Shown piece by piece: positions 42,446 to 54,929 of a stretch of DNA of 64,000 nucleotides; positions within the stretch are counted from its first letter, which is position 1; each line of letters begins with the position of its first letter. The position numbers and the translations under genes were made by a program. The notes under the pieces are model-generated. The model worked only from the letters and a program-made list of their open reading frames with translations, made no database searches and was not told where the DNA came from. Source of the DNA: Pyronema omphalodes (taxonomy: Eukaryota; Ascomycota; Pezizomycetes; Pezizales; Pyronemataceae); the NCBI GenBank assembly GCA_024516155.1, contig JAJJXM010000034.1:496001-560000 (forward strand), given 5' to 3'.

Positions 42446-44448
42446 TTACTGCTTCTTCAACTTCAATGCAACCCACGCCAACAACCGCAAGCCGACAATA
42501 ATCGCAATCAAAATACCAATCCACATACCCTCACGCTTCTTCGCATATCCCAAGCTCTTGAGAACCGCCTCTCCGGCAATCTTTCCCTCCCCCTGCAATG
42601 CAGATGGGTACATGCACTGGTACCCTCCTCCATCAATGCGATCGCAGTCATAGGTCCTTCCCTCAAACTCACTGAACATCATTCCCTGGAAAACATATCT
42701 CTGGTAGTTGATCCAATAGAAAGTGTAATACCAGAAGTCATTCAAGACCTTCTCCGGAACCAAGAAGCCTCCGACACTCATCCAAAGTCCATTGGTGAAC
42801 GCGGTGATTGCAAGTGCAGCGACGAAGATGGGAACAACGGAGGAGATAAGGACGACCAAAGACTCTGCTGCAAGCAGATCAAGGAAGAGCCACATGACGT
42901 ATTTGAAGAATGACTCGCCGTCATCGCGGAAGTTAACAAGGAAAACGGTGATCAAAGCGAAAATCAGAGTGTTGAGAAGAATGAATGGGATTCCGATCAA
43001 GAAGTTGGAGATCAGGAATGAGGTAGGTCCGTAAAGGCCATTGGCACGCTCCTTCAAGTAGGAAGAATAATCCTCCAAGAAAGCGGGGATATAAGCCACT
43101 GCCATGAAAGACATGAAAGCTCCAGAAAAGAAAATAGCGTTAATGAAAGGTTGGATATTCGTCTGACTGGAATCCAATCGTAGCCACACAGTACCCATAA
43201 GGATAGCAAGGCCCATGTACATCGCCACACGAATCCAGTAAGCCAGGACATCTCTATATGACTTCAAGAAAAGTCTATGTAATAAAACGAAGGTCTTCTT
43301 GAGATTGCTTCCGTTGGTGTTCTTGGTTGGGGCTTGGAACTTTCCTCCGGATGGTACTGCTGATTCTCGCTGGATTTCTTTGGCTTCGGAGCTGTTGTTC
43401 CAGGAATCGATCATCCGAGACAAGGTCTCCTTTGCACCCTCGTTGAAGTCGACATTGCAGGAGTCGAGAAGGAACTCCGCGGGGTTGGTCATAGTGGGCA
43501 CCGGCATTCCAATGCTCTCAAAGTAGGGCACAACCTTGGTGGTAGGGCCGTAGTAAACCATCCTTCCTCTCGAAAGAAGAGCGAGGTGAGAAAACAACTG
43601 GAAGGTAGCAGTTGAAGGTTGGTGAATGGATGCAATGACAACGATGTTTTCGGCTTTAGCGATGTGGCGAACACGGGACATAACCTCGTAGGCAGCGGTG
43701 GAATCTAATCCACTGGTCGGCTCGTCAAGGAACAGGATTTTAGGGCGAGTGATAAGCTGGCTTGCGACGCTGACTCGACGCTTCTGGCCTCCAGAAATTC
43801 CTTTCTTGACAGGGGTTCCAATCATAGCATTCTCTTGCTTCTCTAGTCCGAATGCTTTGATAAGTTCGCCTACTCTTCCGGAGCCTCCGGAGCCGTTGGG
43901 GGAGAGCTTTGCGGCGAATTCGATGGTTTCCCGGACGGTTAAAGAACCTGAAAATAAATGTTAGTGGCATGTTGAGTGAATTAGGCGTCTGAAAACCCCA
44001 TACCAATCAATGCATCTTCCTGTTCAACATAGGTACTGACGCTACGCAGAGTTGTAGAGTCGAATTTCTGGCCGTCGATAAGGACATCTCCCGAAACTGT
44101 AGCTTTGGCTGCCGCAGGTCGTTTGGCGAGTACGTTCAAAAGAGTAGTTTTTCCGGAACCACTGGGTCCCATGAGAGCAACCATATCGCCTGTGCATGTT
44201 AGAATCATCAACTGCAAAGATTCCATAAGAATGATGGAATAATGTGAGAATAACATACCAGGTCTGACGCTGCCCGTAACTCCTTCAAGAATATTCAAAG
44301 GCTGGCCAGTCTTCATATCCTTTACTGTAACAGTAAGATTTCTCCATGAAAACTCTGTAATTCCGGCATTGCTGCCCGCGTTGGACCCGTAGGATTCGAG
44401 GTCTATATTCTCAGTAGTTGACGACATTGAAGAATTGGTTGTGTGCAT
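42446..44448 (-). CDS. ABCG-type half transporter, 625 aa
   Basis: Three exons on the minus strand: 44448-44259, 44189-44004 and 43947-42446, with introns of 69 and 56 bases (GTATGT..CAG, GTATGG..CAG). The product has the reverse order typical of subfamily G: one nucleotide-binding domain, then one membrane domain. Walker A is GPSGSGKT (71-78), the signature is ISGGQ (176-180), and Walker B is ILFLDE (about 196-201) followed by PTSGLD. About six helices lie from residue ~370 on, with an extracellular loop bearing Cys (YDCDRIDGGGYQC) before the last helix. As a half transporter it must dimerise; fungal members export lipids, drugs or metabolites at the plasma membrane. I chose the ATG at 44448. 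An upstream in-frame ATG at 44538 would add 30 polar residues. Confidence 0.92.
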
Positions 44449-45985
44449 AGTAAATCGATGGGTGTCCGGTAGGTTTATATCGATCTTGATGTTGTACAAT
44501 CTTCTACTCTGATCGTGGGTTGGATTGATGTGATGCACAGCTTATTATGCGGGAGCATTGACCACTAAATAGGTAGGTCTCATTCTGCAGCCCTGTGAAA
44601 ATGACGGTACGAAAAGAAAATGTTCGTCTGAAAAGCGGAACATTCTAATCTTACAAAATGCTTGATTGCTATCGAAAGCCTCCGCATCTCGGGGCGTTGT
44701 CACTAAAGTGTGTTGGAGACGAGAAGCGAGTGATCCGGAGGATATCGCAGAGTGAGAACTAGGCGCCATTGGGATTAGTTGTGGCTGAGATATTCGCTTG
44801 CCGTGAAACCATCCAATCATATATGCGCCGAGGACAGCTGAGAACCGCCCGAAACATCCCTCCGAGTTTAATGATTATGAATACTCTTCGCTGCGTTTTC
44901 GTGTCAATTCATTCCTAGCCGCCGAACTTCAACCAGCCAATGTGTGTGGGGAGCGGAAACCATGAATTGCACATATCATCAACGAAAGTGCATTCTGGAA
45001 ATTGTGCTAGAAATTGGATCAGAAATCCTGCGATAGGTTATGCTGAAATAGCATTTTCATTATGAAAGGGAGTTTTCGGCTGAGGACAATGCGGGTGGCT
45101 TTGGTTCAGAAGACAGCACTTTGAGATTGAGGGTCGGAGAACACATTCCTAGGTCTAGGAATATTTTTGTAGATTGATCTTCCAGAAAGGAGTAATAACT
45201 TCACTCTATGAAAATCCCGAGATCTCGGGAGCTCCCTATGCTCGGGAGCTCTGTTTCCGTGCATTGTATCACGGCGCATATAAGGGCCCCAGCTCCGTGG
45301 ATAGTACGACGACACCGAGTTTTCGGTCCCTTGGCAGACGTAAACTTCTGCAACCCCCGAGCCCAAAATAGATATTCGTAAAATAGTTGGTGATCGGTTC
45401 CCGCCCAAGGTGTGCCAACCCTAATGGTGTCCCGGAGCTTCGGATATCGGAACAAGCTATTGGCGGTCCGAAGCTTCGTAACATTCTAGGGCTGTGTGCT
45501 TATTCATTCGGGAATCGGACAGGCTAGACAGCTGGCAATCCATCCAAATCTTTCGGCCTATTTTTCAATTGCCCGATTTGAACTTTATTCCTCCGGGATG
45601 AAAGAAGCACAACGTTGTTCGTGGCTGAAGTCGCAGAAAATATTCGTCAATCGATGCATATATACAAACGATATATAATTCTATCAAGTTCCAGACCTTC
45701 AGTACAGTAGATCATTCATATGCAGTTGACAGATATGAATTGTGCCAGCGAGAATTATACAGTCTGCTGTTACGATACATTTCTAAACGGATTATCACAC
45801 TGCAAAACCCTCCACCATATTAAAGTCTAGCAAGTTGTACTATATAATTCTGTATAGCAAGATTAAATCATTATTTTCTGTTGTGTCGAGAATTTGGTGA
45901 TGATTTGGTGATGGTTGTGTGATGATATTATTTCGGACACTTTCATACCGGGCTCAGTTGCCGGGGCAACGCTTTGACTACATAA
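44449..45985. other. Intergenic left of the Harbinger-like element
   Basis: 1.5 kb with the ABC-transporter promoter at its left end. Overlapping short frames around 45106-45484 have no motif. GAGCTCCC/GGGAGCTC inverted words occur near 45230. No gene called. Confidence 0.45.
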
Positions 45986-46682
45986 GGCCGCGTTTGGTTC
46001 GCCAACGGCCGTTTGGTGCAAACGGTCTCAAAACGGTCGGACCATGGAGCAACCGTTATGATTTTGTGTTGAGAAGGTGTTTGGTTGGGCGACCGTCTGT
46101 TGCCACGCAGAGACCCCTGTCGCCCCACCAAACATCTTCAACGGTGCTGCAAATTTTGACCGTGAAGACTTCCTTTCCCAGTGTATAGATCAATTTCCGG
46201 TCTCAACAATGCCGCCCAAGAGTACAAATAGACGCAGCAAATGTGCCGCAAATCTAAAAAAGTGCTGACGGGCATCCTGAGGACTTTGAGGGTTCGGCGT
46301 GGATGGGCATTGAGAATTTCGCGCGCGAAAATGTCTCCAGTGCGAATGGAAGTGCGGACAGGCGTCTTTAAAAGGTAGAAACGTGTGTACAAGGCGAGAA
46401 TAATGGCGATTTTACGGCGTTTTAGTTGTATTTTTTTGCGCTGTGTGAGGGTTTCTTCCGGAGTCATTTTTTTCGGTGGTTGTGTTGCGTCTTGTCAGTT
46501 GCAAACGGTTGCAAACGGTGCTGGCGAGGTCCTTTTGCAACCGTTTGCAACCGTTTGGGACTGGAAAATGAAACGGTTGGTGTCAAACCAAACACCCCCG
46601 ACCGTTTGCAAAACGGTCAAACTCTTGCAAACGGTCATTTTACTAGTAAATCGTAACGGCCGTTGGCGAACCAAACGCGGCC
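45986..46682. mobile_element. 697-bp Tourist-like PIF/Harbinger element
   Basis: Perfect 28-bp terminal inverted repeats begin GGCCGCGTTTGGTTCGCCAA and are flanked by TAA at 45983-45985 and 46683-46685, the three-base duplication typical of PIF/Harbinger. The GGCC..GTTTGGTT start is the classic Tourist end. Many copies of GCAAACGGT and its complement fill the subterminal parts. The interior carries the start of a transposase-like frame, so this is a deletion derivative rather than a pure MITE. Confidence 0.9.
46138..46467 (-). pseudogene. Remnant of a Harbinger-type transposase N-terminus
   Basis: An open frame of 109 codons on the minus strand inside the TIR element. It has a basic, hydrophobic start and then the segment EILNAHPRRTLKVLRMPVSTFLDL. 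That matches the N-terminal block of fungal PIF/Harbinger nucleases (pattern LNxHxxRxxxxxRMxxxxFxxL). After this block the frame runs into terminal-repeat sequence and stops. The DDE catalytic core is absent, so it cannot be active. The likeness is from memory of the family pattern, not a search. Confidence 0.6.
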
Positions 46683-46685
46683 TAA

Positions 46686-48217
46686 GCCTTTTACTACATG
46701 GACTAAGTTGGCACCAGACCATGCTACAACCATACTATGTAAGCGTTGATAAAATCCACACATGCCCCATTTCTTTCTCATATCTTATCATGCTAAAGCT
46801 GGACATCTCCACAGGTTCAGCGATATGTACTCTGTCGACCCGGAGGCTGAAGTGCGCATTTCGCTGTAACTAGTCTCTTGGCAAGTATTTAAATGGCGAA
46901 GCCGCACTAAAGAATAGCAGGATATCATAATCCACATTCCTTCTCGAGCGTTCAAAAAGACTTCGGGGAATGCAACGGCATTTCAAATCGTAAAATGGTT
47001 TGAAGAGTCTGGGTACCCACGGCTCTTGTATCTCGGTGAGTCGACTTAAACTCGGTGTGCGCCGTTGAGACTAACTCCACAGGAAACTAGCTAACCATGG
47101 ATAAATTCCTAGATAACCTTAAGCCGCGGTTATCTCAGTGATCGTCCAACATGCGGAAATTAACGGTCGATAGCGCCACAGATTACTTCGACGTAGGCTT
47201 CCAGATGAAAATCACAAGCGTGTATATACGGACAATTACTGATATATTATTCGCTGCGGAATAGTAATCGAAAATTGTTCATTACGGTTTGATGCCCGAC
47301 GAGAAATGGATATCTTAATGTCATAGGGTCATAGGAAATCGCCACTCAGCCATGTATCTTCTGAACTGATATGCGGGTAGCACAGTGGAATCTTGTTAAC
47401 GGATATACTCCCGTATCCACTGAAGAGCGTCGGTCTTCATAATCAATGATAAAGCTGAAGCGCACTTTCAAAGCACCTCGGTAATCAGCGGTCAAAGAAG
47501 CTCCCCATAAATTACGGTAGATATTCTCTTCCTGACTTCCAGAAATGACGACAATATATCAATCACCACAACCAGAAACCTTGAAATGTAAGTATATCAT
47601 GACCAATAAAAACCTTACCCGGTGTGAATATGGCGGAATATTCAACCGACCCCGCAGGTCCGCAACGCCACGATGGCCCCCAAAAGCTTCGGAACTGCCC
47701 GGTTAATCCCTGAGACAATCTTAAGCCCCTGGACATGTCGATCGTTCACGTATGGATCCATTGTGAAGAGCCTCGCGTGCTTCCATTGGAAGAGCGAAAT
47801 ACTCGTCTGAACTATTTTAGGAAGGTACGAAGCTTAAATCTTCTCGATTTGTGGTCATCTCCGTTTCAGGTCTTTCATAACGTGGATATCAACCCTATGG
47901 CATCATCTGGTTTGCCATGGCGTCTAGGTATCTTGGACTCCATCCTTCCTTTATCTTCCGCTAAATAAATATCCAGAGTACTTATCCGTTCTTCCCCCTA
48001 GACAATGCCCCGCCGAAGTCCGTGATGGCAGCCCTAGGCAGCAGATATGCAATCTTGGTGTCCGGTGATCGGAGTTCCCGTATCCAATAAAGCTCTATTG
48101 TTTAAAATTAATGGAATCACAGCACTACTGACCGCTTAAATGTGCCGGTAAACATCCCGTCGCGGATTTCGGAATCCGGGGATTTTGTAGTAGCTACTCA
48201 TACCACTCCATGATGAA
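46686..48217. other. Intergenic, nothing recognised
   Basis: 1.5 kb right of the element. A 77-codon frame at 47735-47968 has no support. The right end is the promoter of the choice-of-anchor-B gene. Confidence 0.45.
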
Positions 48218-48224
48218 TATATAA
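48218..48224 (+). promoter_or_regulatory. TATA box of the choice-of-anchor-B gene
   Basis: TATATAA, 64 bases before the ATG at 48288. Confidence 0.5.
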
Positions 48225-48287
48225 CTGGACACTTCCGGTGTCTTTACTTCCCTCTTTATCCATTTCGTTTGGTCTGTCGCAGCAATC

Positions 48288-49842
48288 ATGAAGTTCACCC
48301 TCCTCCTCTCGTTAGCCGTATCTCTAACCTCCTTCAATGGAGTGCTCTCCTCCCCCGCTCCTCAGGACCTAATGGCCATCTCCTCCATGTCCGAGGCAAT
48401 GAGCGAGCTTGCCCAGGCAAAATACAACTTTCGTGAATCTGAGCGCAAGAATGGGGTTTTCGACAAGGGACGTTACAAGTCGAATGGAAAATTTCCTTGT
48501 GTAAACGGAAAGAGTGCCGGAGAATATTCATGTGCGAACATTGATATGAGGGCGTTTCTGAGCCACGAGGATATGGGCTCTGTAACGGTTAGTAACCTGA
48601 TCCTCGAAAATATTCATAAAATATATGATTGCTAATAGTAATTTAGAGAGAAGGAAACGATGTCTGGGGTTGGACTTCGGCGGATGGACGTGAGTTTGGT
48701 GCAGTTGGACAGACAGATGGTAAGTCTCGTGTGCTACGGCATGATTAGGCTCAGGCACTTACATGGCAATAGGAACTGCCTTCGTTGAGGTTATGAGAGA
48801 TGGATCCTTGAAATATGTTGCAAGACTACCTACCCAAACCGTCTCCTCCATCTGGCGTGATATCAAAGTCATTGGAGACCACGCCTACATTGGCTCCGAA
48901 GCCAAGGGTCATGGGTAATCACCCTCCCCCGCACTCTCTTCTTTCCAACTAACACTCCTCAGTCTCCAAATCTTCGATATGCGTAAGCTCACCACTGTCA
49001 AGCCCGGCACCTCCTTTGATATCGCCAAAGACCTTACCGCCCATTTCGCCGGATTTGGAAACTCCCACAACATCGTGGCCAATCCTGAAACAAACTTTAT
49101 CTACGCCGTAGGAACTTCCTTCTGCGGAAAAGGCGGTCTCTTCTTTGTCGACGTTTCCGACCCCTCTAACCCCCGTGATGCCGGCTGCGCATCCGAGGAT
49201 GGTTATGTCCACGATGCTCAGTGTGTCATCTACCGTGGTCCTGACGCTGCTTACCGCGGCAAGGAGATTTGCTTCGGTTATAACGAAGACACCCTTACCA
49301 TTTACGATGTTACCGATAAGAGCAAGCCTATCATCATCTCTAGGACTCCATACCAGGGAGCTGCATACACTCATCAGGGATGGCTGGCGAACCCCGAGAT
49401 GACGCACTTGTTGCTAGACGACGAGTTAGATGAGATGAAAAACACCGCTCAGGGGGGTAACAATAAGACTACCACTTACCTATGGGATATCCGGAAGTTG
49501 ACCGCTCCTGTCAACACTGGGTACTACAAGTCTCAGGCAAAGGCAATCGACCATAACCAATACGTCATTGACGGTATTTCTTACCAGTCGAATTATGGAT
49601 CTGGGCTTAGAATTGTCGATGTGTCGAGTATTGTGAAGAGCCCGGACGGTCATGAGATGTATGAGATGGGTCATTTCGATGTTCACCCTGAGGATGATGC
49701 GGATGAGCAGAATCAGTTCTATGGAAGCTGGAGTGTTTACCCTTACTTCCGGTCTGGCAATATTCTTTTGAACTCGATTGAGAGGGGGTTGTACAGTTTG
49801 AAGTACACTGGACCTAAGGCGAAGTATGCGGGAAGGCATTAG
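48288..49842 (+). CDS. Secreted choice-of-anchor-B / LVIVD-type beta-propeller protein, 464 aa
   Basis: Four exons, 48288-48587, 48647-48719, 48773-48914 and 48963-49842, with introns of 59, 53 and 48 bases. The 464-residue product has a signal peptide (LLLSLAVSLTSFNGVLS). A Ser/Ala-rich spacer and a Cys-containing segment follow, then the block NDVWGWTSADGREFGAVGQTDG that opens choice-of-anchor-B domains (TIGR04312 family). Repeated beta strands of the LVIVD/propeller type come next: IFDMRKLT, FFVDVSDPSNPRDAG, IYDVTDKSKP, LWDIRKLTA and RIVDVSSI. Conserved HDAQCVIYRGPD and GNSHNIVANPE segments fit the family. These proteins are secreted or wall-bound; the ligand is unknown. No C-terminal anchor is seen, so it is probably released. 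Confidence 0.88.
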
Positions 49843-50335
49843 AGGAATTGTAGAAAGGAATAAGGAAAGATATGATGTAGGATATGGATGAAATGAATGA
49901 ATGATACCATGTTTTCAAGATCGTGTTGCTGCTCAGATATGTGAAGATTTGGCTTGCGAAACTACGAACTTAGAATCACCTAATATCTACTCCAAAACGG
50001 TGTTGCATCACACTTATCACTCGGAATTCTACAGCCGTCTCAGACTGCCGCAATTCAAGGATGAATGAAAATCGCACACCACAACTTAAAGTTCTATATA
50101 TATGATAATTCATCATCTACGCTTGTATTCTGCCATGTACCACGGACTGCCTCAGAGTGCTTGGGCTACCTGGTGTTTTCCCGAAGTAAAAGTTCAGCTC
50201 TGTAAAAAACAAAATTTGTAATATTTGAGTATAATAGGTACAATACAAAAACACAAAACAATTAACAATCAACGGCGTAAAGAAAGTTATTACATGCATA
50301 AACATCGCCCGTTTGCAATATTAACCATCCAGCAA
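49843..50335. other. Convergent 3' intergenic
   Basis: 493 AT-rich bases between the convergent choice-of-anchor-B and monooxygenase genes. Nothing else is recognised. Confidence 0.5.
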
Positions 50336-52429
50336 TTACTGCGTGAGGTACCACGACAAATCTTGACCCTCTGCTTCACGGATAGTAAATCCATTACCAA
50401 AGAATTTGAACCTGTTTGGACTGTTCCATTTAACATCAAAGTCCTCACCACGAATCGTCTCAAGAACCTCTCTGTGTAGTACGACACTTCCACCCCATAC
50501 AGCAGTTAGTTTTCCATCAGCATTCTTGTACCAACTCTTGCATCCGGAAGTCCAGACGGTTCGCTTGAGGAATTCCTGGGTGTATTCCTCAAAGTCTGAC
50601 AGAGCAGCGGGAGTAGGCTCGAATGACCTAAAGAGAATGTCAATATGACGGATTTATATTAATGGTAGTATTGATCGTGTTCCATACTTGATGTCTTCTG
50701 TTGCATACTTCTGAATCCACTTAACAACGTATCCCGCAGTCGCCTCCATGACTGGAAGAAGACTTCCATGCCCGATGGGACAGTTCGGGCCGTTAAAGAT
50801 CATATAATTCGGGAAGCTAGGTGTCATAATACTCATATAAGCCTTTGGATCCCTCTCCCAGATCTTCGACAAGTCTGCACCATCACGTCCAATCATCTTC
50901 CAAGTGGGTCTAAAGCTGACATCAAATCCAGTAGCACAGATAATCAAGTCAAACTCTTCCTCATTTCCGTCGACGGTTTTGATTCCTTTTGATGTCACTC
51001 GGTCAATTCCTCGGAATTCAGGCGTGACGTTGCTGGAGATTAAACTCTCGAGGTAACCATCGCCCGGAGAAAGTCGTCGGCATCCTACATCCCATTTCGG
51101 AATGAGGATATCGCATAGCTTCTCATCGTTTTGTAGACGTTCCCGCATAATCTTGGTGAAAGAAGAGACTGCATCCTTTTGCTCGGGGCTGTCTTTGATC
51201 AGCGCTACAAGGAACTTGTTAACGTCGTGTTCGATGGTCTTTCTATAGGCGAGTAATTTAGCAGGATCATTCCGCATTGCTTCTTTTTCTTCTTCCGTGT
51301 CTGTACCACATATGTCAGAAATAATGAATGACTCAGGGGTACATCGATGTTGTAATATAATATAAAACATACATTTAAAGTTTGTTCCATCCCTAGTAAA
51401 CTGCGCGGAATAATTGGCACTGATCCATGTAGGTCGGCGAATATAATTAACCACATGAGCACACCTTTCACGGATTGCGGGTAAAATCTGTAGCGCAGTT
51501 GAGCCGTTCCCGATAAGTGCCACACGTTTTCCAGTGTAATCATAATCCTGGTCCCAAGCTGCCGAGTGGATGAGTTTTCCCTTGAAATCATGAAGTCCTG
51601 TTATGTCAGGCCATTTCCAGTGGCTAGATGATTGTTGGTCAGCATGACTGATATATATGAAATAGTTGGCCTGATAACGTACTTGAGAATCCCAGCTGCG
51701 TTGATCAAAATCTCGCATTCGTCGTTGAATCGAATACCCTCCTGTTCGATGACAAGCTTCCATTTACCGTCGGCTTCGGACCAGATACATTCAATCACCT
51801 TGGATTGGAATTTAACATTTTTCTCCAGCCCGTGTTTATTCGAAGTATTCTTGACATACTCCCAGATCTCGGGACCTTTCGCATAGCTATCATAGCGTTA
51901 GCCCAGCAGTAATGCTTCAAACTTCATAGATGAGTCTTACAACTCCGACCAATCTGGATTTGGAGCCCAAGAGAAAGTATAAATCGGAGCCGGAACATCA
52001 CAAGCAACACCTGGATATCTATCCCGAATCATTATCAGCAATCCCGTCAAGATTCATCTACACTTAGCTCAGAGGATATTACCTATTCTCCAACCAGGTA
52101 CCTCCAACATCTTTATTCTTCTCATAGATAGTCAAGTCGACATACTCCTCCATTTTCTTCTCCGTCTGGATCAGGTAGGCAAGCATCAACCCGGAGAATC
52201 CGGCGCCGATACAGACTACACGTGTCTTTTTTGGGGTGTATGCGGGGACTTCATTGATGGGGATATGGTTTCCGGCATAAACTGAGGCCTTTGTGTCTGT
52301 CTTCACGCCGAAGGTAGGTTCGATTGGAGCCGTCTTTGAGTTCGTGGTGCCATTGGGAACGGGGATACTAGAGGGGGCTTCATATTTTCCCAAAAGCGCA
52401 GAGAGGATACGTCGAGCAGTAGTAGTCAT
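50336..52429 (-). CDS. Baeyer-Villiger-type flavin monooxygenase, 594 aa
   Basis: Six exons on the minus strand: 52429-52083, 52018-51941, 51886-51683, 51623-51373, 51300-50688 and 50627-50336. All five introns are GT..AG and 59-72 bases long. The intron at 51301-51372 stays open in frame, so a naive translation would wrongly include it. The 594-residue product has an FAD Rossmann motif GAGFSG (75-80) and the NADPH motif GNGSTA (248-253). Between them lies the Baeyer-Villiger fingerprint FxGxxxHSxxWD (223-234: [12 protein letters not shown]), with Ser in place of the common Thr. The [17 protein letters not shown] block is typical of fungal secondary-metabolism BVMOs. It inserts oxygen next to a ketone using NADPH and O2. 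No partner biosynthetic gene lies next to it. Confidence 0.92.
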
Positions 52430-52547
52430 GATGATATATCGTGAATATCCGTAGCAATAGCAATAGTAGTAGTAGTAATAATAGTAGAGTAGAAGTAGTT
52501 TTGTAGTCCAACGACGATGAAACAGAATCCAGAGGAAGTCTTGACCA

Positions 52548-52555
52548 TTATATAA
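52548..52555 (-). promoter_or_regulatory. TATA-like box of the monooxygenase gene
   Basis: Palindromic TTATATAA, about 120 bases upstream of the ATG at 52429. Confidence 0.4.
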
Positions 52556-53077
52556 CTATCTACAACCAACCCTTCCGTTTACATCAACTCGACTTTCATA
52601 GTACATGTGTGTTCAATGTATGTTTACTAACTCCATCACGCTGTGATACCAACACAAACCGGACGCAACTCGGGTATCCGCAGATGTGCCGATGATTTGC
52701 ATACAGATATTCACACATACGCACATACACACATCCACCATTCTACTCCGAAGCCCAAAAATGTCAGGATCCGAAATACTCCACCCGGTGTCAAATTTAA
52801 CCGGATGATGGATGAGGGATGAGTTAGGAGTTCCTAGCAAGGTGAGACAGAGGATATAGTATATTATATTGAGAATATAGATCCTGAACGGATCTCTCGG
52901 CTGCTAACTTTTTCTGCTATGCACTTTATGAACCAGGAACCCTGTTATTGGCTATAGCTATGTATGTGGAATTGTGGGATAACTTGGTAAAGATTGTACG
53001 GAGTAAATGTGTTAATATACAGTATAAACAAGCGCGTGTAAGATCTTTATTTTTTGCAGAATTGCAGAATTGCAGAA

Positions 53078-53300
53078 TTGCACAATCACCACCGGAGAGG
53101 AAGCTATCTTCAAGACTGCATGAATCGCAGTTCAACAAAGAATATCTAGTCGACCATCGACTTGCACAATCACCACCGGAGGAGAATCTATCATCGAGAT
53201 CGAAGAAATCAATCACAATTCGAAAATGGATATTTACTCAACCATCGACCTGCACGACTGATACCGGAAGCTGTGTCTACAAAGATCGAACGGATCCACA
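53078..53300. repeat. Imperfect tandem repeat, ~84-88-bp unit, 2.6 copies
   Basis: Units start at 53078, 53162 and 53250. Each opens with TTGCACAATCACCACCGGA or a diverged form and closes with CGACCATCGAC or CAACCATCGAC. The third copy is partial and more diverged. Confidence 0.75.
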
Positions 53301-54130
53301 GTTTGATTAATGATTGTTGGATATTATCTATTTACTGATAACTGCTACACAAACGATGCGTCGGAAGACTGTTCAACGTCGGCGATCGAAAATCCAATGT
53401 AACACCCGAAATTTGAAATCCGAAAGTCGAAGTTCGCAGTTCGCAGTTCGCATTTCGAACCAAGTCTCATGAAGATGAAATAAACATCCAGCACCACTGC
53501 ACAATCCAACCGAGCGGATAAAAGAAAAAACAAACAAAAAAAATAAACAAATCAAGAAATATTTACATTTCCAACCGCCCGGAAAACTCGGAATACAAAA
53601 GATATACAGCATATATTACACCCCGATCCCCGAACGTTGTCAACATTCCCAATGCATAAAGCATAAAACATAAACCATTTCCCAAATGCATCAAAACCAT
53701 AGAACCATCATATCCACATCTAGGAATTCAATCGCTTTGATCTACAGATTCTTGTTGTTGCTTCATGCGCGCAATATAGGGATATAGTACATATCGACAT
53801 CGCTAACAGGAGTTACGGTGGGAATTACTCCGGCTTCGAAATACCCCACTGTCGCCTTTCTGGGTTTCGGTTTTGGTTTCGGTTGGTTGGTTGGTTGGTT
53901 GGGAAGAATGGTGCTGTATAGAAGGGGTTCTTATTTTCTGATTATCTCGTTGAAACTCGTTAAAACTCGTGAAAGATATTCTCATGACCTTGGTTTGTTT
54001 ATTACAAAAGCGGATCCTCAAAGAAACAACTGATTCTTGCGTGTGGGATTGGCATAATGATATACAGTACGTTATGTTACACAAACATACCCGCCGTGCC
54101 GTTCTCGGCATTCAAGCCGTGCACTGGCTT

Positions 54131-54192
54131 CATCCAGCATCCAGCATCCAGCATCCAGCATCCAGCATCCAGTATCCAGCATCCAGCATCCA
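54131..54192. repeat. (CATCCAG)n minisatellite, about 9 copies
   Basis: A 7-bp unit, nearly perfect, with one TATCCAG variant. It is followed by CCCTAAACCCTAAAAC at about 54201-54216, a telomere-like word. Confidence 0.85.
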
Positions 54193-54610
54193 ACCTCCAG
54201 CCCTAAACCCTAAAACTAAATCCAAAACCCTTAATCTACGTTACTGTTGTACTTATACATAGTGCTTCTACAAAAAAAAGAAATCTATGGTGTATGCCAA
54301 AACGTGCTGTTGGTGTTCTGAACTTCTTCTATCTGATATGATAGCTCCTTCTTGTGAACCCCTGGATCCCTGGATCCCTGGTCGCCAGGACGCCGGACCC
54401 CTGAACGCCGGACACATGAACCCCCAACCCCCGACCCTTGGACTTCGCTTTGACAGTGTTTACATACTGTCGACCATGACTAACCTCTACTGTCTTACTG
54501 TAACAGTCTTGCTTTAAGCCTTTAACTGACTCACTGGCGACCGTCTTGCTAGCCAAGAGCTTTGATCTACAACCAGGATCCGACGATGCGACGATACGTA
54601 CGGGACGGCA

Positions 54611-54652
54611 TCTAGTGCCAGTGCCAGTGCTAGTGCTAGTGCTAGTGCTAGC
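54611..54652. repeat. (AGTGCY)n repeat, about 7 copies
   Basis: A 6-bp unit alternating AGTGCC and AGTGCT, ending in a CTAG word. Confidence 0.8.
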
Positions 54653-54929
54653 CTCTAGGTGCTAAAAACCGGGGTAAATTGTGCACTGCACACTGCACAC
54701 TACCTCACCGGTTCCGCTTCCAAAAATACTTCAGATAGCATCCCGAGATTTTAGTATTGGATTCTCTGGTCTATGGTGATAGGAAGACAGGAGGATAGGA
54801 AGACAGGAAGTTGGGGAGTTGCGGAGTTGGGAATATCGTAGCTTTGCGGGAGGGAGTTGATGTGTGTACATAAAGGGAATTTGGGTGGATCTGTGCTTCT
54901 GTGCTGCTATGGATCTGTGGATCTGTGCA

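Noticed and set aside
52926..53216. 96-codon Cys-containing repeat frame on the minus strand
   Set aside because: It is produced by the ~85-bp tandem repeat, with no start or family support. Kept only as a repeat finding.
54131..54220. CRISPR-like array
   Set aside because: Units are contiguous 7-bp repeats without spacers, in a eukaryotic genome.
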